This document shows positions 1 through 12,508 of a stretch of 64,000 bases of DNA, in pieces. The notes beneath the pieces are model-generated. The model saw nothing but the letters and a program-made list of their open reading frames with translations. It did not search any database and was not told the origin of the DNA. This DNA is from Prochlorococcus sp. AG-355-P16 (GTDB lineage Bacteria > Cyanobacteriota > Cyanobacteriia > PCC-6307 > Cyanobiaceae), in the NCBI GenBank assembly GCA_003278525.1, contig QCEQ01000002.1:62001-126000 (forward strand), read 5' to 3'. A program made the translations under genes and the position numbers. Every line of letters begins with the position of its first letter. Position 1 is the stretch's first letter.

Positions 1-3
1 AAT

Positions 4-585
4 TTGCGAGGATTTTATAATCCTTCAAATAAAACGATTTTAATTGAAGAAAATATCTTTGAAATTTCATTTGAGGGATTTCACAATGCTTCAAATTTTT
101 TATTTGCTTATGCAGTTGCCAAAGAGCTAGGCATTGATTTTGTAAGTTTTAATAAATTTGATTTTGCAATTTTAAGTGGAAGGAATAAAATTCTTAAATC
201 AGTAAAAACAACAATATATGATGAATCATATAATGCCTCACCTGAGTCAGTAAAAGCATGTATTAAAAATTTACTTGAAAAACCGAGAAATAAATTTTTC
301 ATATTTGGAAGCATGAAAGAATTGGGAGAAGAATCCGAAAAATATCATAAAGAAATATTCAACTTAATAAATAGTTCAGATATAGAAAAGTGTTTATTTA
401 TTTGTGATAAAAAAAATGAAAAAATTTACATCAATTATCTAAAAGATAAGAAAAAATTTTTAGTTTTCAATAATATTAAAGATATACCTAATGAGATTAA
501 TAAATCTACAAAAAAAGGTGATTCTATTCTTATAAAAGGTAGCCGATGTTGGCAACTTGAAAAAATTATTGAATTAATCAATTAG
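4..585 (+). CDS. murF: UDP-N-acetylmuramoyl-tripeptide--D-alanyl-D-alanine ligase (MurF), C-terminal part, truncated by window start
   Basis: Mur ligase C-terminal motifs 'YDESYNASPESVKA' and 'FIFGSMKELGEES'; ORF open at the window edge. Confidence 0.85.
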   Translation: MRGFYNPSNKTILIEENIFEISFEGFHNASNFLFAYAVAKELGIDFVSFNKFDFAILSGRNKILKSVKTTIYDESYNASPESVKACIKNLLEKPRNKFFIFGSMKELGEESEKYHKEIFNLINSSDIEKCLFICDKKNEKIYINYLKDKKKFLVFNNIKDIPNEINKSTKKGDSILIKGSRCWQLEKIIELIN

Positions 586-586
586 A

Positions 587-1936
587 TCAGGATTTCTTTC
601 TGGACCAATTTTCAATATTTACTTGCTTAGTTCTTGAGATTGCTAATGAATTATCTTTGGAGTCTTTTGTGATGACTGATCCAGCTCCTGTTGTTACTGA
701 TTCCCCTAGATTTATTGGCGCTACAAAAACTGTATTTGCTCCAATACTGGAATTTTTACCAATTTTTGTTTGATATTTTTTCTGACCATCAAAATTTGCA
801 GTAATAGTCCCTGCTCCAATATTTGTAGATCTTCCAATAATAGAATCGCCAATGTAACTTAAATGATTTACTTTAGATTCCTCCTCTAATTGACTATTTT
901 TGATTTCAACAAAATTACCTATTTTGCTAAAGGAAGATATTTTGGAATTAGGTCTTATGTGACTATAAGGACCAATTTTGATATAATCCATTATCTGAGA
1001 AGCATAAACAGTAGAGTTTGAAATTTCACAATTTAATCCCACATTAGAATTCTCAATAAAAGTATTTGGTCCGATAATGCAATGACTATTTATTTTGGTA
1101 TTTCCTCTTATATGTGTATTAGCTTCTATAACTACATCTTTACCAATTTCAGCTTCTTCACTAATTGAACAACTTGCTTTATTTATAAAAGTTACACCAT
1201 TAAGCATATGCTTTTCTTTAATTGAATTCTGAATACTTTCCTCGCACTCTGATAATTGAATTCTGTTATTAATTCCTTGAAGCTCTCCATTATCCTCCAC
1301 CTCTAGACTTAGGGAGTTTTTTAGCAAAGATATTGTATCGGTTAGGTAAATTTCTTTTTGCTTATTATTGCTTTGCAAGGTATTAATTATTTTTGACAAT
1401 TTACCCCAGTTAAAACAGTAAACACCTGCATTTATTAAATGATTTTCTCTTTCTATATCATTGCAATCTTTTTCTTCAACAATTCTCTCTATAAAATCCT
1501 CCTTCAAAAAAACTCTGCCATATCCCTGCGGATTTTTTTTCTTTGTAGTAATTAAAGAAGCATCAGCATTTTTTGAATCGTGTAAATATAAAAGTCTTTT
1601 TAAAGTACTAGGCTTAATGAGTGGCACATCGCCGTTAAGAACCAAAAGTTTCCCTTCATGTTTTTTTACTTCTCTACAAAGTACCTGGATAGCATGACCT
1701 GTTCCTGATTGGGGTTCTTGAATAACAAAATTGATTTTTTTTTCGTTTGGGATTGACTTTTGTACTTCTTTTGATTTGTGTCCAGTAATTATGAAAATTT
1801 GATGAGGTTTCAATTCGACACATGAATTAATTACTCTTTGTAGAAGACTTTTCCCAGAAATTTTATGTAAAACTTTTGGCAACGAGCTTTCCATCCTAGT
1901 GCCCTTGCCTGCAGCTAATATCGCAACGCTTAACAT
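587..1936 (-). CDS. glmU: Bifunctional N-acetylglucosamine-1-phosphate uridyltransferase / glucosamine-1-phosphate acetyltransferase
   Basis: N-term '[20 protein letters not shown]', C-term left-handed beta-helix hexapeptides '[12 protein letters not shown]'. Confidence 0.97.
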   Translation of the reverse strand: MLSVAILAAGKGTRMESSLPKVLHKISGKSLLQRVINSCVELKPHQIFIITGHKSKEVQKSIPNEKKINFVIQEPQSGTGHAIQVLCREVKKHEGKLLVLNGDVPLIKPSTLKRLLYLHDSKNADASLITTKKKNPQGYGRVFLKEDFIERIVEEKDCNDIERENHLINAGVYCFNWGKLSKIINTLQSNNKQKEIYLTDTISLLKNSLSLEVEDNGELQGINNRIQLSECEESIQNSIKEKHMLNGVTFINKASCSISEEAEIGKDVVIEANTHIRGNTKINSHCIIGPNTFIENSNVGLNCEISNSTVYASQIMDYIKIGPYSHIRPNSKISSFSKIGNFVEIKNSQLEEESKVNHLSYIGDSIIGRSTNIGAGTITANFDGQKKYQTKIGKNSSIGANTVFVAPINLGESVTTGAGSVITKDSKDNSLAISRTKQVNIENWSRKKS

Positions 1937-1961
1937 GTTTATTTGAAATCCTTATTTAAAT

Positions 1962-2936
1962 CTAACTCTTAACGGATAACTTCGTCATTCCCCACTTCTC
2001 TCTCCATTTTTTTGTAGATAAAAGATTTGAGGAAAATTGCTCATCTAATCTTCTTTTGATTATATCGTCTTTACTTGCATTTAAATATTGATCTCTATAT
2101 GGAATACTAGCTTTAGTTAAAAGATGTTCCTCTTCCATTAAAGATAACTTTTCAAAATTCAAATTTGGTTTCAATTTATTCTTATCAAATTTTGATATTG
2201 CGACAGTTCCCTGACTCCAAAAAGTTCTGTTTTTAAAACTTGGCTTAATAGTAAAAATTTCTAATCCAAGATTTCTTAAAGTTTTTCTTACTGCCGCTGA
2301 AGAAGAAAAAGTTATTAAATACCCCTGAGAATTAAGATTTTCTGTGACTTTAGATAAAAATTCAATTGTCCATACTTGTGGGCATTTTTGAGGAGAAAAA
2401 CCATCTAAATAAATCAGATCGAATTTAATAGATGAAGGAATAATGTTGATTTTTTCTCTAGCATCACCCCATAAAACACTGCACTTAAAAAATTGATCCT
2501 CAAAGTAATCTTTTCGATAAAGAGATTCAAATATTGTTCTGACTTTTGGATCCCATAATTTTAAAAAAGATTCATTTCTAAGCGAATATTCAAGAGGCTT
2601 TTTATCAATCTCCAACGCATACAAATTTAAATACGATTTTTGTTTAATTAATTCATCCAACAAAGAAGCGGAATTGTACCCTAACCCAAAACATATATCT
2701 AAAACATTAAGAGATTCCCCCTTAAATCTTTGCAAATTAGAAGTATCTGTAAACTTTGACTTTGTTTCCTCCAATGCGCCCAATAAACTATGGAAGTTCT
2801 CTTGAAAAAACACACTTCTTAAAGAGAAACTGCCATCTTTAGTTAAAACTTCTATTAATTCAGACAAACTTTTTAGGCTAGTTAGTAAGTTTGGCCAGCT
2901 CTTCCCAAAAAGTGGGATATGAGACGCTAGCTGCAT
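1962..2936 (-). CDS. MnmC-like tRNA 5-methylaminomethyl-2-thiouridine methyltransferase domain protein
   Basis: '[13 protein letters not shown]', '[17 protein letters not shown]' typical of MnmC methyltransferase domain; start codon uncertain (overlaps aroA). Confidence 0.8.
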   Translation of the reverse strand: MQLASHIPLFGKSWPNLLTSLKSLSELIEVLTKDGSFSLRSVFFQENFHSLLGALEETKSKFTDTSNLQRFKGESLNVLDICFGLGYNSASLLDELIKQKSYLNLYALEIDKKPLEYSLRNESFLKLWDPKVRTIFESLYRKDYFEDQFFKCSVLWGDAREKINIIPSSIKFDLIYLDGFSPQKCPQVWTIEFLSKVTENLNSQGYLITFSSSAAVRKTLRNLGLEIFTIKPSFKNRTFWSQGTVAISKFDKNKLKPNLNFEKLSLMEEEHLLTKASIPYRDQYLNASKDDIIKRRLDEQFSSNLLSTKKWREKWGMTKLSVKS

Positions 2937-4188
2937 CTGCTCTCATAATTTTTGAGGTGCCTTTGGCAAGAAGTGAAGCAATAGCAAGACTCATTGCTAC
3001 TCGATGATCTGTCTCACTGTCTACTTCCGCAGAATGAAATTTTGATTGCCCATTAATAATTAACCCATCCTCTTTTTCTGTTATTTCAGCGCCGAATTTT
3101 TGTAACTGTCGTGCCATGACTTTTAATCGATCTGTCTCCTTAACTCTTAATTCTTGTGCATCCTTAATTTGAGAAACTCCATTACAAAAACAGGCAGCCA
3201 CAGTAAGGATAGGAATTTCATCTATAAGTTTTGGGAGAATATCTCCTTCAATAGTGAATGATCTTAAATTATTTGAAGTCTTTACTTTAATAGATCCAAT
3301 AGGTTCACCTGCAATAGTCGATTTATCTAAAATCTCATAATCACACCCCATTAAATCCATTATATTTAAAATCCCTGTTCTAGTGGGATTTAGTCCTACA
3401 TTCTGAATTAAAACCTCTGAATTTGGAACAATAGATGCAGCAATCATCCAAAAAGAAGCAGAGCTTATGTCTCCAGGAATTAATATTCTCTGGCCAGTTA
3501 AGTTACCCCCTGACTTGATAACTACATTCCTTCCTAATTCTCCTCTGATACTGATGTCTGCTCCAAATGCTTTTAACATTCTTTCAGTATGATCTCTTGA
3601 AGATGCTGGTTCGATAACAGAAGTGGTTCCAGAAGCTTTGAGGCCTGCTAATAAGATTGCAGATTTTACTTGAGCACTCGCTACAGGAGTTCCTATAACA
3701 CACCCTTTTAATTTATTCCCATGAATTGAGATTGGAGCTTTGTTTCCTTTTTCTCTACCAAAAATTTTGCCACCCATCATTGATAACGGTTTTCCAACTC
3801 TCCCCATTGGCCTTTCATTAAGAGAAATATCACCTGTTAAGATGAAATTCTTGCCTTCTTGACCGGCAAGTAACCCCATTAATAATCTCATGGTGGTTCC
3901 CGAATTTCCACAATTCATAATTTCTTTGGGCTCTTTAAATCCATCAAGACCCAATCCTGAAATAGTAAAAGGCTCATTTTTTTTTATTTCTGGTATATTT
4001 ACACCTAACTTTCTTAGACAATCAGCAGTTGAAAGTGGATCTTCAGAATGTAAGAACCCTTCAATAATGGTCTCACCCTTAGCAATACTTCCTATTATTA
4101 AAGCTCTATGAGAAATAGATTTATCTCCAGGTACTTTTACTTTTCCTTTTAAATTAACTCCACCTTTTATTGTGCGGATATTATTCAT
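2878..4188 (-). CDS. aroA: 3-phosphoshikimate 1-carboxyvinyltransferase (EPSP synthase)
   Basis: '[21 protein letters not shown]', '[14 protein letters not shown]', '[13 protein letters not shown]'; start placed at [10 protein letters not shown] rather than upstream track start 4227. Confidence 0.97.
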   Translation of the reverse strand: MNNIRTIKGGVNLKGKVKVPGDKSISHRALIIGSIAKGETIIEGFLHSEDPLSTADCLRKLGVNIPEIKKNEPFTISGLGLDGFKEPKEIMNCGNSGTTMRLLMGLLAGQEGKNFILTGDISLNERPMGRVGKPLSMMGGKIFGREKGNKAPISIHGNKLKGCVIGTPVASAQVKSAILLAGLKASGTTSVIEPASSRDHTERMLKAFGADISIRGELGRNVVIKSGGNLTGQRILIPGDISSASFWMIAASIVPNSEVLIQNVGLNPTRTGILNIMDLMGCDYEILDKSTIAGEPIGSIKVKTSNNLRSFTIEGDILPKLIDEIPILTVAACFCNGVSQIKDAQELRVKETDRLKVMARQLQKFGAEITEKEDGLIINGQSKFHSAEVDSETDHRVAMSLAIASLLAKGTSKIMRADAASVSYPTFWEELAKLTN

Positions 4189-4317
4189 TTTCAAATTAAT
4201 TACTTGATAAGATTTCTGTAAAAACAAATTAGTTTTATATTATCAATAAGTTTGTTTTTAAAAAAAAAATAATCAAATTAAGTAACTGTTTTCTATAATA
4301 AAGCCAGAAAAAAGGAT

Positions 4318-5052
4318 TTGATTATTAATCTTACTTATTATCACGTTGCAAAGGATGTTCCTGAAAATAGTCCAGATATTGCAGTGGTCATTGATGTTTT
4401 AAGAGCTACAACCACAATTTCTTGGGCTTTAAAAAATGGAGCTGATTCAATACAAGTTTTTGCAGATTTAGATTTATTAAAAGAATCTGCAATTAAGTGG
4501 GAAGCTAAAAAGAGACTAATGCTGGGAGAGAGAGGCGGAAAGAAGATTGAGGGCTTTGATTTAGGAAATTCCCCTTTATCGGTTACAAAAAAAGTTGTTA
4601 ATGGTAAAAGACTATTTATGAGTACGACTAATGGGACTAAATCATTGCAAAAAGTTCAAAATGCTAAGCATTTATTTGCTATGGGTCTCCCAAATAGGAA
4701 AGCAGTTGCCGAAAAAATCATTTCATTAAAAAGTGAAAATGTTTTAATACTTGGTAGTGGTTGGGAAGGCTCTTATTCACTTGAGGATTCTCTAGCTGCT
4801 GGTGCTTTAGCCTCATACCTAAAACAGAACTGTGATTTCGAAATTAATATTCTGAATGACGAATTACAAGCTGCTTTGGCACTTTGGGATGTCTGGAAAA
4901 ATGATATTTTGAAATGTTTAAAAACAGCAACCCATGGCAAAAGATTGACAAGTCTTGGAGATTATGAGGATGATTTTAAATGTTGCTCTGAACTTGATTG
5001 CTTAGATATTGTTCCAGCTCAAGTTGAAAGAGGTGTGATTCGTACCTCATGA
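4318..5052 (+). CDS. comB: 2-phosphosulfolactate phosphatase family (ComB)
   Basis: 'DVLRATTTISWALKNGA', 'TTNGTKSL' motifs. Confidence 0.85.
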   Translation: MIINLTYYHVAKDVPENSPDIAVVIDVLRATTTISWALKNGADSIQVFADLDLLKESAIKWEAKKRLMLGERGGKKIEGFDLGNSPLSVTKKVVNGKRLFMSTTNGTKSLQKVQNAKHLFAMGLPNRKAVAEKIISLKSENVLILGSGWEGSYSLEDSLAAGALASYLKQNCDFEINILNDELQAALALWDVWKNDILKCLKTATHGKRLTSLGDYEDDFKCCSELDCLDIVPAQVERGVIRTS

Positions 5053-5082
5053 TTTACGAATTGGTTCATTAGGAGTAAAGTC

Positions 5083-5910
5083 TTGACTGATTTTTTGGTA
5101 GCTGCATTGCAAATTACAAGTACTTCAAATGTTGAAGCAAATTTTACTGAAGCAGAAGAACAGATTGAATTAGCTGCTAGAAGAGGTGCTGAGTTAATAG
5201 GATTGCCTGAAAATTTTGCTTTTTTAGGAGGAGATGATGAAAAACTTAGATTAGCTTCTGAATTGTCAGAGAAGTGTGCAAATTTCCTAAAAACTATGTC
5301 ACAAAGATATCAAGTATTTCTTTTGGGAGGAGGGTATCCTGTCCCTGCCGGTGATGATAGTCATACTTTTAATAGGTCAGTCTTATTTGGGAAAGATGGA
5401 CAGATTTTGGCAAAATACGACAAGATTCACTTGTTTGATGTTGATTTGCCAGATGGAAATTTATATAAGGAATCATCCACTATTTTATCTGGAGCAGAGC
5501 ATCCACCTGTTGTAGATGTCCCAGGTTTATGCAAAATAGGATTATCGATTTGTTACGACGTTAGATTCCCTGAACTCTATAGATACTTGTCTTCTAATGG
5601 TGCAGAGCTAATTATGATTCCCGCAGCTTTTACAGCATTTACTGGAAAAGATCATTGGCAAATCCTATTACAAGCAAGAGCAATTGAGAATACAGCATAT
5701 GTAGTCGCTCCAGCTCAAACTGGGATTCATTATGGAAGAAGGCAAAGTCATGGGCATGCAATGGTAATTGACCCTTGGGGTACAGTTTTATCTGATGCTG
5801 GAAAAACTCAGGGAGCGGCCATAGCACCTGCCGATAAAGAAAGAGTAAAGAAAATTAGGGAGCAGATGCCAAGCCTTAAACATAGAAAAAATAAATTGTT
5901 TTCAAACTAA
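5083..5910 (+). CDS. Carbon-nitrogen hydrolase / nitrilase superfamily amidohydrolase
   Basis: Glu-Lys-Cys triad context: 'GLPENFAF', 'YDKIHLFDVD', 'GLSICYDVRFPELYR'. Confidence 0.92.
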   Translation: MTDFLVAALQITSTSNVEANFTEAEEQIELAARRGAELIGLPENFAFLGGDDEKLRLASELSEKCANFLKTMSQRYQVFLLGGGYPVPAGDDSHTFNRSVLFGKDGQILAKYDKIHLFDVDLPDGNLYKESSTILSGAEHPPVVDVPGLCKIGLSICYDVRFPELYRYLSSNGAELIMIPAAFTAFTGKDHWQILLQARAIENTAYVVAPAQTGIHYGRRQSHGHAMVIDPWGTVLSDAGKTQGAAIAPADKERVKKIREQMPSLKHRKNKLFSN

Positions 5911-6995
5911 TGATAAAGTTTTTAGATAATAAACTTTTTCGTTATTTATCCGTTTTTTTATTTTTAAATTCTTCAATTCTTCCAGTTAAATCTTCAAGTG
6001 CTCTTGCGGCTTGGGGTATAAATACTAATGGGGTTTTAGAATTAAGAACTAAATCAAATACAAATTTAAAGGCATACTTTCAGAAGGCTAACCAAATATC
6101 AGGAGATAGATTCTGGGTAGATTTTCCAGGAGAATTAAAAAATCCTAGAAAAATAAAAGGTAATGGCCCAATAAAAGAAATTAGATTAGGTAAACCAAAT
6201 AAGGGTAAAACAAGACTAGTAATTGAATTTAAGGAAGAGACTTATTTGAAACCTTTGACTTGGCAAATGGTTGGCTTAGATCAAAATAGATGGAGAATTA
6301 AACTATTTAACCCAAAATATTCATTTAAAAAGATTGGTGAAGGTATAGTTGAAAAGAAAAGAAGAAATAACAAGGCAAATCAAAATTTAAATCATAAAAA
6401 GAAAAACAATTATGGGTACTTGAAACTACCAGATGTAAAACTAAACAAGTTTGAGGTTGTAATCGATCCAGGGCATGGAGGACCTGACCCAGGAGCAATA
6501 GGTATTGGTGGTATTAGAGAAACAGATGTTGTTCTAGAGGTTTCAAAAATAGTTAAAAAATTACTTTCTGAAAAAGGTGTCAAAGTAAGGTTGACTAGAA
6601 CAAATGACGTTGATTTGGATTTACCTCCAAGAGTTTCCATTGCTAACAATACGGATGCAGATATTTTTGTAAGTATTCATGCAAATGCCTCAAGAGGGAA
6701 AAGAAGGGATATTAATGGATTGGAAACTTTTTATTACAGAGGGTGGAGAGGAAGATTACTCGCGAAAAGAATTCAAAAACAAATTTTAAGAGTTTCCCCT
6801 GGGAGTCCTGATAGAGGAGTTAAGCAAGGTCGATTTTATGTAATTAAAAATACTAGGATGCCCGCGGTCCTTGTAGAAATTGGTTTTTTAACGGGAAGAT
6901 TAGATGCAAGAAGATTAGAAAAAATAACTCATCGAAAAAGATTAGCCTATGCAATTTCAAAAGGCATCCTCGAATATCTTGATAAAGTAGGGTGA
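5910..6995 (+). CDS. N-acetylmuramoyl-L-alanine amidase (AmiC-like, N-terminal AMIN domain)
   Basis: 'VVIDPGHGGPDPGAIG', 'SIHANAS', 'VLVEIGFLTG'; signal peptide-like N-terminus. Confidence 0.92.
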   Translation: MIKFLDNKLFRYLSVFLFLNSSILPVKSSSALAAWGINTNGVLELRTKSNTNLKAYFQKANQISGDRFWVDFPGELKNPRKIKGNGPIKEIRLGKPNKGKTRLVIEFKEETYLKPLTWQMVGLDQNRWRIKLFNPKYSFKKIGEGIVEKKRRNNKANQNLNHKKKNNYGYLKLPDVKLNKFEVVIDPGHGGPDPGAIGIGGIRETDVVLEVSKIVKKLLSEKGVKVRLTRTNDVDLDLPPRVSIANNTDADIFVSIHANASRGKRRDINGLETFYYRGWRGRLLAKRIQKQILRVSPGSPDRGVKQGRFYVIKNTRMPAVLVEIGFLTGRLDARRLEKITHRKRLAYAISKGILEYLDKVG

Positions 6996-7786
6996 AACTA
7001 AAAATAGGTATATTTGATAGCGGAATAGGTGGTTTTACTATCCTTAATTCTTTACTAAAAACACGTAAAGGTGTAGAAGTTTTTTATTTGGCGGATACAA
7101 AAAGAATACCTTTTGGGAACAAAAATTCTAAAGAGATAAGATTAATTGCAAAGGAGATTTGTACTTTTTTTGTTGATAAGAATTTGGATGCACTTTTAGT
7201 TGCTTGTAACACTACAAATGCGTGTGCGCTTGATATCCTAGAAGATAATCTAAAGGTCCCTTGTTTTGACCTTATAAACTCAGTATCGGAAATAGTTGAT
7301 AAACAAATAATTGGTGTCCTAGCAACACAAACAACTGTTCGATCTTCATTTTACAAGAAAGCTATAAATGCTAAAAAAGAGAATACGATAGTATTTCAGC
7401 AAGAATGTCCAGAATTTGTTTCAGAAATTGAAAAAGAAAAATTAAATCTTGTTAAGTTAAATAGTCTTTCAGACTTATATTTAAGACCACTAATTAACAA
7501 AAAAATTGAAGAATTAATACTTGGTTGTAGTCACTATCCTTTAATTTATGACTTTTTAAGAAAAAAATTAGATTCAAATATAAATATTATTGATCCATCG
7601 GTGGCATTAATAAAAAAATTTAATGAATCTTTTGCTATTCCAGAAAGTGACCGCTATGAGAGTATTTCTTTCGAAAATGTAAAATTTTTTGTTACTTCAG
7701 AAAGAGATGAGTTTTCCAAGAAAGTAAAATTTTGGCTTGGAATTAATAAAGAAATTAGGTTGGTTAACCTCCGAAGTAATGTTTGA
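6992..7786 (+). CDS. murI: Glutamate racemase
   Basis: 'IGIFDSGIGGFTIL', 'VACNTTNA', 'LGCSHYPLI'. Confidence 0.95.
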   Translation: MKLKIGIFDSGIGGFTILNSLLKTRKGVEVFYLADTKRIPFGNKNSKEIRLIAKEICTFFVDKNLDALLVACNTTNACALDILEDNLKVPCFDLINSVSEIVDKQIIGVLATQTTVRSSFYKKAINAKKENTIVFQQECPEFVSEIEKEKLNLVKLNSLSDLYLRPLINKKIEELILGCSHYPLIYDFLRKKLDSNINIIDPSVALIKKFNESFAIPESDRYESISFENVKFFVTSERDEFSKKVKFWLGINKEIRLVNLRSNV

Positions 7787-7813
7787 TTCCTTAAGATATA
7801 TAAGAGGTCAATC

Positions 7814-8785
7814 ATGAACACAGTAACAGAGCTACTACAACCAGTTGAAAATGATCTTGATGATCTTATTTTAGAACTGAAAAATCTTATAGGAGCTGGT
7901 CACCCAATTCTTCAAGCCGCAGCAGAACATCTTTTTAGTGCTGGGGGAAAAAGGTTGAGACCTGGTATTGTTTTATTGATTTCAAAAGCAATATCTCCTG
8001 ACTTTAATTTAACAAGTAAACATAAAAGGCTCGCTGAGATTACTGAAATGATTCATACAGCTTCATTAGTTCATGATGATGTTGTTGATGAGGCTTCTAC
8101 CAGAAGAGGTGTAGATACAGTTCATAGCAGATTTAATACCAGAGTAGCTGTTTTAGCAGGTGATTTCTTATTTGCTCAGGCAAGTTGGCACCTTGCGAAT
8201 CTTGATAATGTAAATGTAGTTAAATTACTCAGCAGAGTAATAATGGATTTAGCTGAAGGTGAAATTAAACAAAATCTGAATAGATTCGACTCTGCTCAAT
8301 CTTTTTCAAAATACATTAATAAAAGCTATTGTAAAACTGCATCATTAATTGCAAATAGCTCTAAAGCTGCTGGAGTTTTGAGTGGTCTTAATGACAAAAA
8401 TTTAACCTCTTTGTACGATTTTGGTAAAAATATTGGCTTGGCTTTTCAAGTCGTAGATGACATACTTGACTTTACTGGAAATGATAAGCAACTTGGAAAA
8501 CCTGCTGTGAGCGATCTTGCAAGTGGTTATCTTACTGCTCCAGTTTTATATGCTCTAGAAGAAAATAAGAAATTGTCTGTTCTTATCAACAGAGAACTTG
8601 CCGAAAAAGATGATTTAGATGATGCCCTGAATATTATTATGAATTCTAAAGCTATCGAAAGTTCCAGAAAACTAGCTGAGGATTTTGCAATGCTTTCTAA
8701 AGAAGCTCTAGTTTGGCTCCCTGATTCTGAATATAAAAGGGCTTTAATGGCTCTTCCAGAATTTGTTCTAAGTCGTATTTATTAG
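7814..8785 (+). CDS. sds: Solanesyl/polyprenyl diphosphate synthase
   Basis: 'GGKRLRPGIV', first DDxxD-type 'LVHDDVVDEASTRRG', second 'FQVVDDILDFTG'. Confidence 0.93.
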   Translation: MNTVTELLQPVENDLDDLILELKNLIGAGHPILQAAAEHLFSAGGKRLRPGIVLLISKAISPDFNLTSKHKRLAEITEMIHTASLVHDDVVDEASTRRGVDTVHSRFNTRVAVLAGDFLFAQASWHLANLDNVNVVKLLSRVIMDLAEGEIKQNLNRFDSAQSFSKYINKSYCKTASLIANSSKAAGVLSGLNDKNLTSLYDFGKNIGLAFQVVDDILDFTGNDKQLGKPAVSDLASGYLTAPVLYALEENKKLSVLINRELAEKDDLDDALNIIMNSKAIESSRKLAEDFAMLSKEALVWLPDSEYKRALMALPEFVLSRIY

Positions 8786-8878
8786 AACTATTAAATAAAT
8801 TATTCCAGCTAAATTAATATTAAAATTTTTGAAAACTATTATTTTTTCGATTAAGTTTACTAAGCATAGATTTATTAA

Positions 8879-10861
8879 ATGTCATTAGATAAAAAAAATT
8901 CAATCAATAACATACTTGAAGAAAAGAGAATTTTCCCTCCATCAAAAAAATTTGCAGAAAACTCAAATATTAGTTCTCAAGAAGAATTACTAAGACTAAA
9001 AAAACAAGCATTAGATAATCCTATTCAATTTTGGGGATCTTTTGCAAAATCTGAATTAGATTGGTTTGAGCCATTTCAAACTGTATTAGATAGCGAAAAT
9101 GCACCCTTTTTTAAATGGTTTAAAGAAGGGAAACTCAATATTACATACAACTGCTTAGATAGACACATTAAGAGAGGGCTCGGAGGAAAGACTGCACTTA
9201 TATGGGAAGGTGAACCCGGAGATAGCAAAAAATATACTTACGAAGAACTTCTAAAAGAGGTATGTAAAGCAGCTAATGCATTAAAGTCAATCGGCGTAAA
9301 AAAAGGAGATTTGGTATGTATTTATATGCCGATGATTCCTGAAGCTATGTTTGCAATGTTAGCTTGTGCAAGAATTGGGGCACCTCATTCAGTTGTCTTT
9401 GGAGGATTTTCTTCAGAAGCTTTAAAAGACAGATTAATTGATGGAAATGCCAGATTTGTTATTACTGCAGATGGTGGCTTTAGAAAAGATAAGGTGATTG
9501 AACTTAAGCAGGCAGTTGATGCGGCAATTAAAAGTGGGGCAGATGAAATTGTTGAAAAAGTAGTTGTTGTTCAAAGAACCAAAAAAAATATTTCTATGGT
9601 TGATGGTAGAGATTTATGGTGGCACGAATTATTAAAAGATCAGAAAGATCAGTGTGAACCAGAAATAATGAATAGCGAAGATAGACTTTTTATTCTTTAT
9701 ACTTCAGGTTCTACTGGGAAGCCCAAGGGTGTAGTTCATACAATAGGTGGTTACAATCTTTGGTCACATTTGACATTCAAATGGATTTTTGATTTAAAAG
9801 ATGATGATATTTACTGGTGTACTGCTGATGTTGGCTGGATTACAGGCCATAGTTACATAGTTTATGGGCCCTTATCTAATAGTGCTACAACCTTAATGTT
9901 TGAGGGAGTGCCAAGACCATCTAATTTAGGGGCTTTTTGGGAAATTGTTCAAAAATACAAGGTTTCTATTTTTTATACTGCCCCAACTGCAATAAGAGCA
10001 TTTATGAAGTCTGGTCGTGAAATCCCTGATAAATATAATCTGGAGAGTCTTAGACTTTTGGGCACAGTTGGAGAACCCATTAATCCTGAAGCATGGATTT
10101 GGTATAAAGATGTTATCGGGAAAAATAAATGCCCTATTGTTGATACTTGGTGGCAAACTGAGACAGGTGGTGTGATGATAAGCCCCTTGCCAGGGGTTAT
10201 TGCTACAAAGCCAGGTTCAGCTACTTACCCTTTACCAGGAATTGAAGTTGAAATTGTTGATAAGAATGGAGAAAAGGTAAAGGAAAATGAGGGCGGTTTT
10301 TTAATTATTAAGAAGCCTTGGCCAGGAATGATGAGAACAATTCATGGAAACCCACAAAGATATTTGGATAGTTATTGGGAATATATTTCCTTTAAAGGAG
10401 AAAAAAATGTTTATTTTGCTGGAGATGGAGCCCGCATTGACGAGGATGGATATATATGGATTATGGGAAGAGTTGATGATGTTATAAATGTTTCTGGACA
10501 TCGATTAGGAACAATGGAAATAGAATCTGCTTTGGTAAGTCATAAATCAGTTGCCGAGTCTGCAGTGGTTGGAAGAAAAGATGATTTAAAAGGTGAAGTT
10601 ATAGTTGCTTTTGTATCTCTAGAGAAAGACGTGAACGGTTCTTCAGAATTGGTTGAGAATTTAATGAAACATGTTGTTAATGAAATTGGAATCATAGCAA
10701 AGCCTGAAAAAATTATAATTTCTGACTCTCTTCCGAAAACACGAAGTGGAAAAATTATGAGGCGAATTTTAAGATCTTTGGCTGCTGGAGAAAAAATTAG
10801 TGGTGATATAAGCACCCTTGAAGATAGCTCTGTTTTGGAAAAGCTGAAAGAATTATCCTAA
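8879..10861 (+). CDS. acs: Acetyl-CoA synthetase
   Basis: '[20 protein letters not shown]', 'WWQTETGG', '[14 protein letters not shown]'. Confidence 0.97.
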   Translation: MSLDKKNSINNILEEKRIFPPSKKFAENSNISSQEELLRLKKQALDNPIQFWGSFAKSELDWFEPFQTVLDSENAPFFKWFKEGKLNITYNCLDRHIKRGLGGKTALIWEGEPGDSKKYTYEELLKEVCKAANALKSIGVKKGDLVCIYMPMIPEAMFAMLACARIGAPHSVVFGGFSSEALKDRLIDGNARFVITADGGFRKDKVIELKQAVDAAIKSGADEIVEKVVVVQRTKKNISMVDGRDLWWHELLKDQKDQCEPEIMNSEDRLFILYTSGSTGKPKGVVHTIGGYNLWSHLTFKWIFDLKDDDIYWCTADVGWITGHSYIVYGPLSNSATTLMFEGVPRPSNLGAFWEIVQKYKVSIFYTAPTAIRAFMKSGREIPDKYNLESLRLLGTVGEPINPEAWIWYKDVIGKNKCPIVDTWWQTETGGVMISPLPGVIATKPGSATYPLPGIEVEIVDKNGEKVKENEGGFLIIKKPWPGMMRTIHGNPQRYLDSYWEYISFKGEKNVYFAGDGARIDEDGYIWIMGRVDDVINVSGHRLGTMEIESALVSHKSVAESAVVGRKDDLKGEVIVAFVSLEKDVNGSSELVENLMKHVVNEIGIIAKPEKIIISDSLPKTRSGKIMRRILRSLAAGEKISGDISTLEDSSVLEKLKELS

Positions 10862-11580
10862 TAAGATTCATCAATTAAATTGGAAATTTTTTTTATAGTA
10901 TTTCTTTTGAATTCATCATCGGCCCAGTCTCCTAAAAAATTTTCTCTTAGTCCTGCGCTTGCAATTATAGTGTGTGTACCTTTTAATATTACCCCCTTAG
11001 AATTATCTTCTTTTCTTGCTTTCAGACAAGAAAATAATTTATCTGTTTGATCTAATTCGTCAGAGTTGAATTTGATAAGGAAGTTATTTTTTTGATTATA
11101 TGTTTTTTCAATTAATTGCAAAGTTCTTTCAGGGCTTGGGCTAAATTCACTATTAAATTCTAGTTTTTTAGAAATTTGTTTCAATAAAGGAATTGATTTG
11201 TTAGCGCTGAAGTTGTTAAAACTAATTGATATGAACTTTTCGCAATTTCTTCCACCATCAGGGGAGATTAAATGAAGTTTACAGCCTAGACTATGACCAA
11301 TCCTTATTGAAGGAATTGATGCTCCTATCCTCTTGGATAAAGATATTCGGCAATTTTTGAAATCCCTCCATGCTTTTATAGCAAGTTGTTGGTGATCAAA
11401 TTGTGGAGTGTATTTATATGCATGTACTGCATAGTTTTTACTAATTAAACTCTCTATGAATCTTCTATAAGTTAAATCTGGTTTAGAAGCTAAATAACTT
11501 CCACCAATAAATTCAACAATTTTTTTAGGATTTGAAGGCCAATAACAAAAATTGTTAAATTGATATTTTGTAAAAGTCAT
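10858..11580 (-). CDS. DUF1350 family alpha/beta-hydrolase-like protein
   Basis: '[24 protein letters not shown]', '[11 protein letters not shown]'. Confidence 0.75.
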   Translation of the reverse strand: MTFTKYQFNNFCYWPSNPKKIVEFIGGSYLASKPDLTYRRFIESLISKNYAVHAYKYTPQFDHQQLAIKAWRDFKNCRISLSKRIGASIPSIRIGHSLGCKLHLISPDGGRNCEKFISISFNNFSANKSIPLLKQISKKLEFNSEFSPSPERTLQLIEKTYNQKNNFLIKFNSDELDQTDKLFSCLKARKEDNSKGVILKGTHTIIASAGLRENFLGDWADDEFKRNTIKKISNLIDESY

Positions 11581-11697
11581 CTTTCATAAACTAAAAGTGT
11601 TTTAAAAATTATTTTTTAACCATTTTTCTTAATTTATATTAATTTAAGAGAAATTTTGATTAAATGCGTCAATATAAATGAGAGTGTTTTCAGCTAA

Positions 11698-12477
11698 TTG
11701 GAACTATTTAATAAAAAAGAATTAAATCAATTGGATATTCTTCAAGATCAAGTTATCAGTTATCCAGCTGAAGAGAGTGTTGCTAATAGTAGTAAAAAAA
11801 TTGAAAAAATTTTAATTCTTGATACTGAAACAACAGGTTTAGACGAAAATAAAGATGAAGTGATAGAGATAGGTTGTATTTTGTTTGATGTATCTTTTAA
11901 ATGCGTGCTATCACAAGTTTCTTTTTTATTCCCAGTTAACAATAATGAAGCCGAACATGTTAATGGTATATCTGCTGAAGTAACTAATATTTCTCAACCA
12001 TGGGAAGATGGATTGAACTTCTTTTTGAAACTAGTAGATTATTCCGATTTCATTGTTGCGCATAATGTAGAGTTTGATAAGAAATGGTTTGGGAAAGGAA
12101 GACTGCCAAAAATTAATAAAAAATGGATTTGTAGTTTAGAGGATATTAATTGGTCTTTTCAAAAATCACTAAAAATAAGACCATCAGTAACTGATCTAGC
12201 CCTTTCTTTTTCAATACCAGTTTGGAATTTACATAGAGCTTTATCTGATTGCTTTTACATATCTGAGGTCTTCAAAAAATGCGACAACTTAGAGGAACTT
12301 TTACTTAAAGCTACTGAACCTAGGTTTTTATACAAGGCTTTGGTTAGTTACGAAGATAGGTCTTTAGCTAAAAATGCTGGGTTCAGATGGAATAATCCTG
12401 TGCAAGGAGCTTGGTCAAGAAAATTAACTACTGATGAGGCAAAAAATCTTGATTTTAGAGTAGAGATTTTGAATTAA
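11698..12477 (+). CDS. DnaQ-like 3'-5' exonuclease (DNA pol III epsilon family)
   Basis: ExoI 'ILDTETTGLDENKDEVIEIG', ExoII 'VAHNVEFDKKW', 'HRALSDCFYISEVF'. Confidence 0.9.
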   Translation: MELFNKKELNQLDILQDQVISYPAEESVANSSKKIEKILILDTETTGLDENKDEVIEIGCILFDVSFKCVLSQVSFLFPVNNNEAEHVNGISAEVTNISQPWEDGLNFFLKLVDYSDFIVAHNVEFDKKWFGKGRLPKINKKWICSLEDINWSFQKSLKIRPSVTDLALSFSIPVWNLHRALSDCFYISEVFKKCDNLEELLLKATEPRFLYKALVSYEDRSLAKNAGFRWNNPVQGAWSRKLTTDEAKNLDFRVEILN

Positions 12478-12508
12478 TACTGAATAAATATTTTGACTAG
12501 GTAAATAT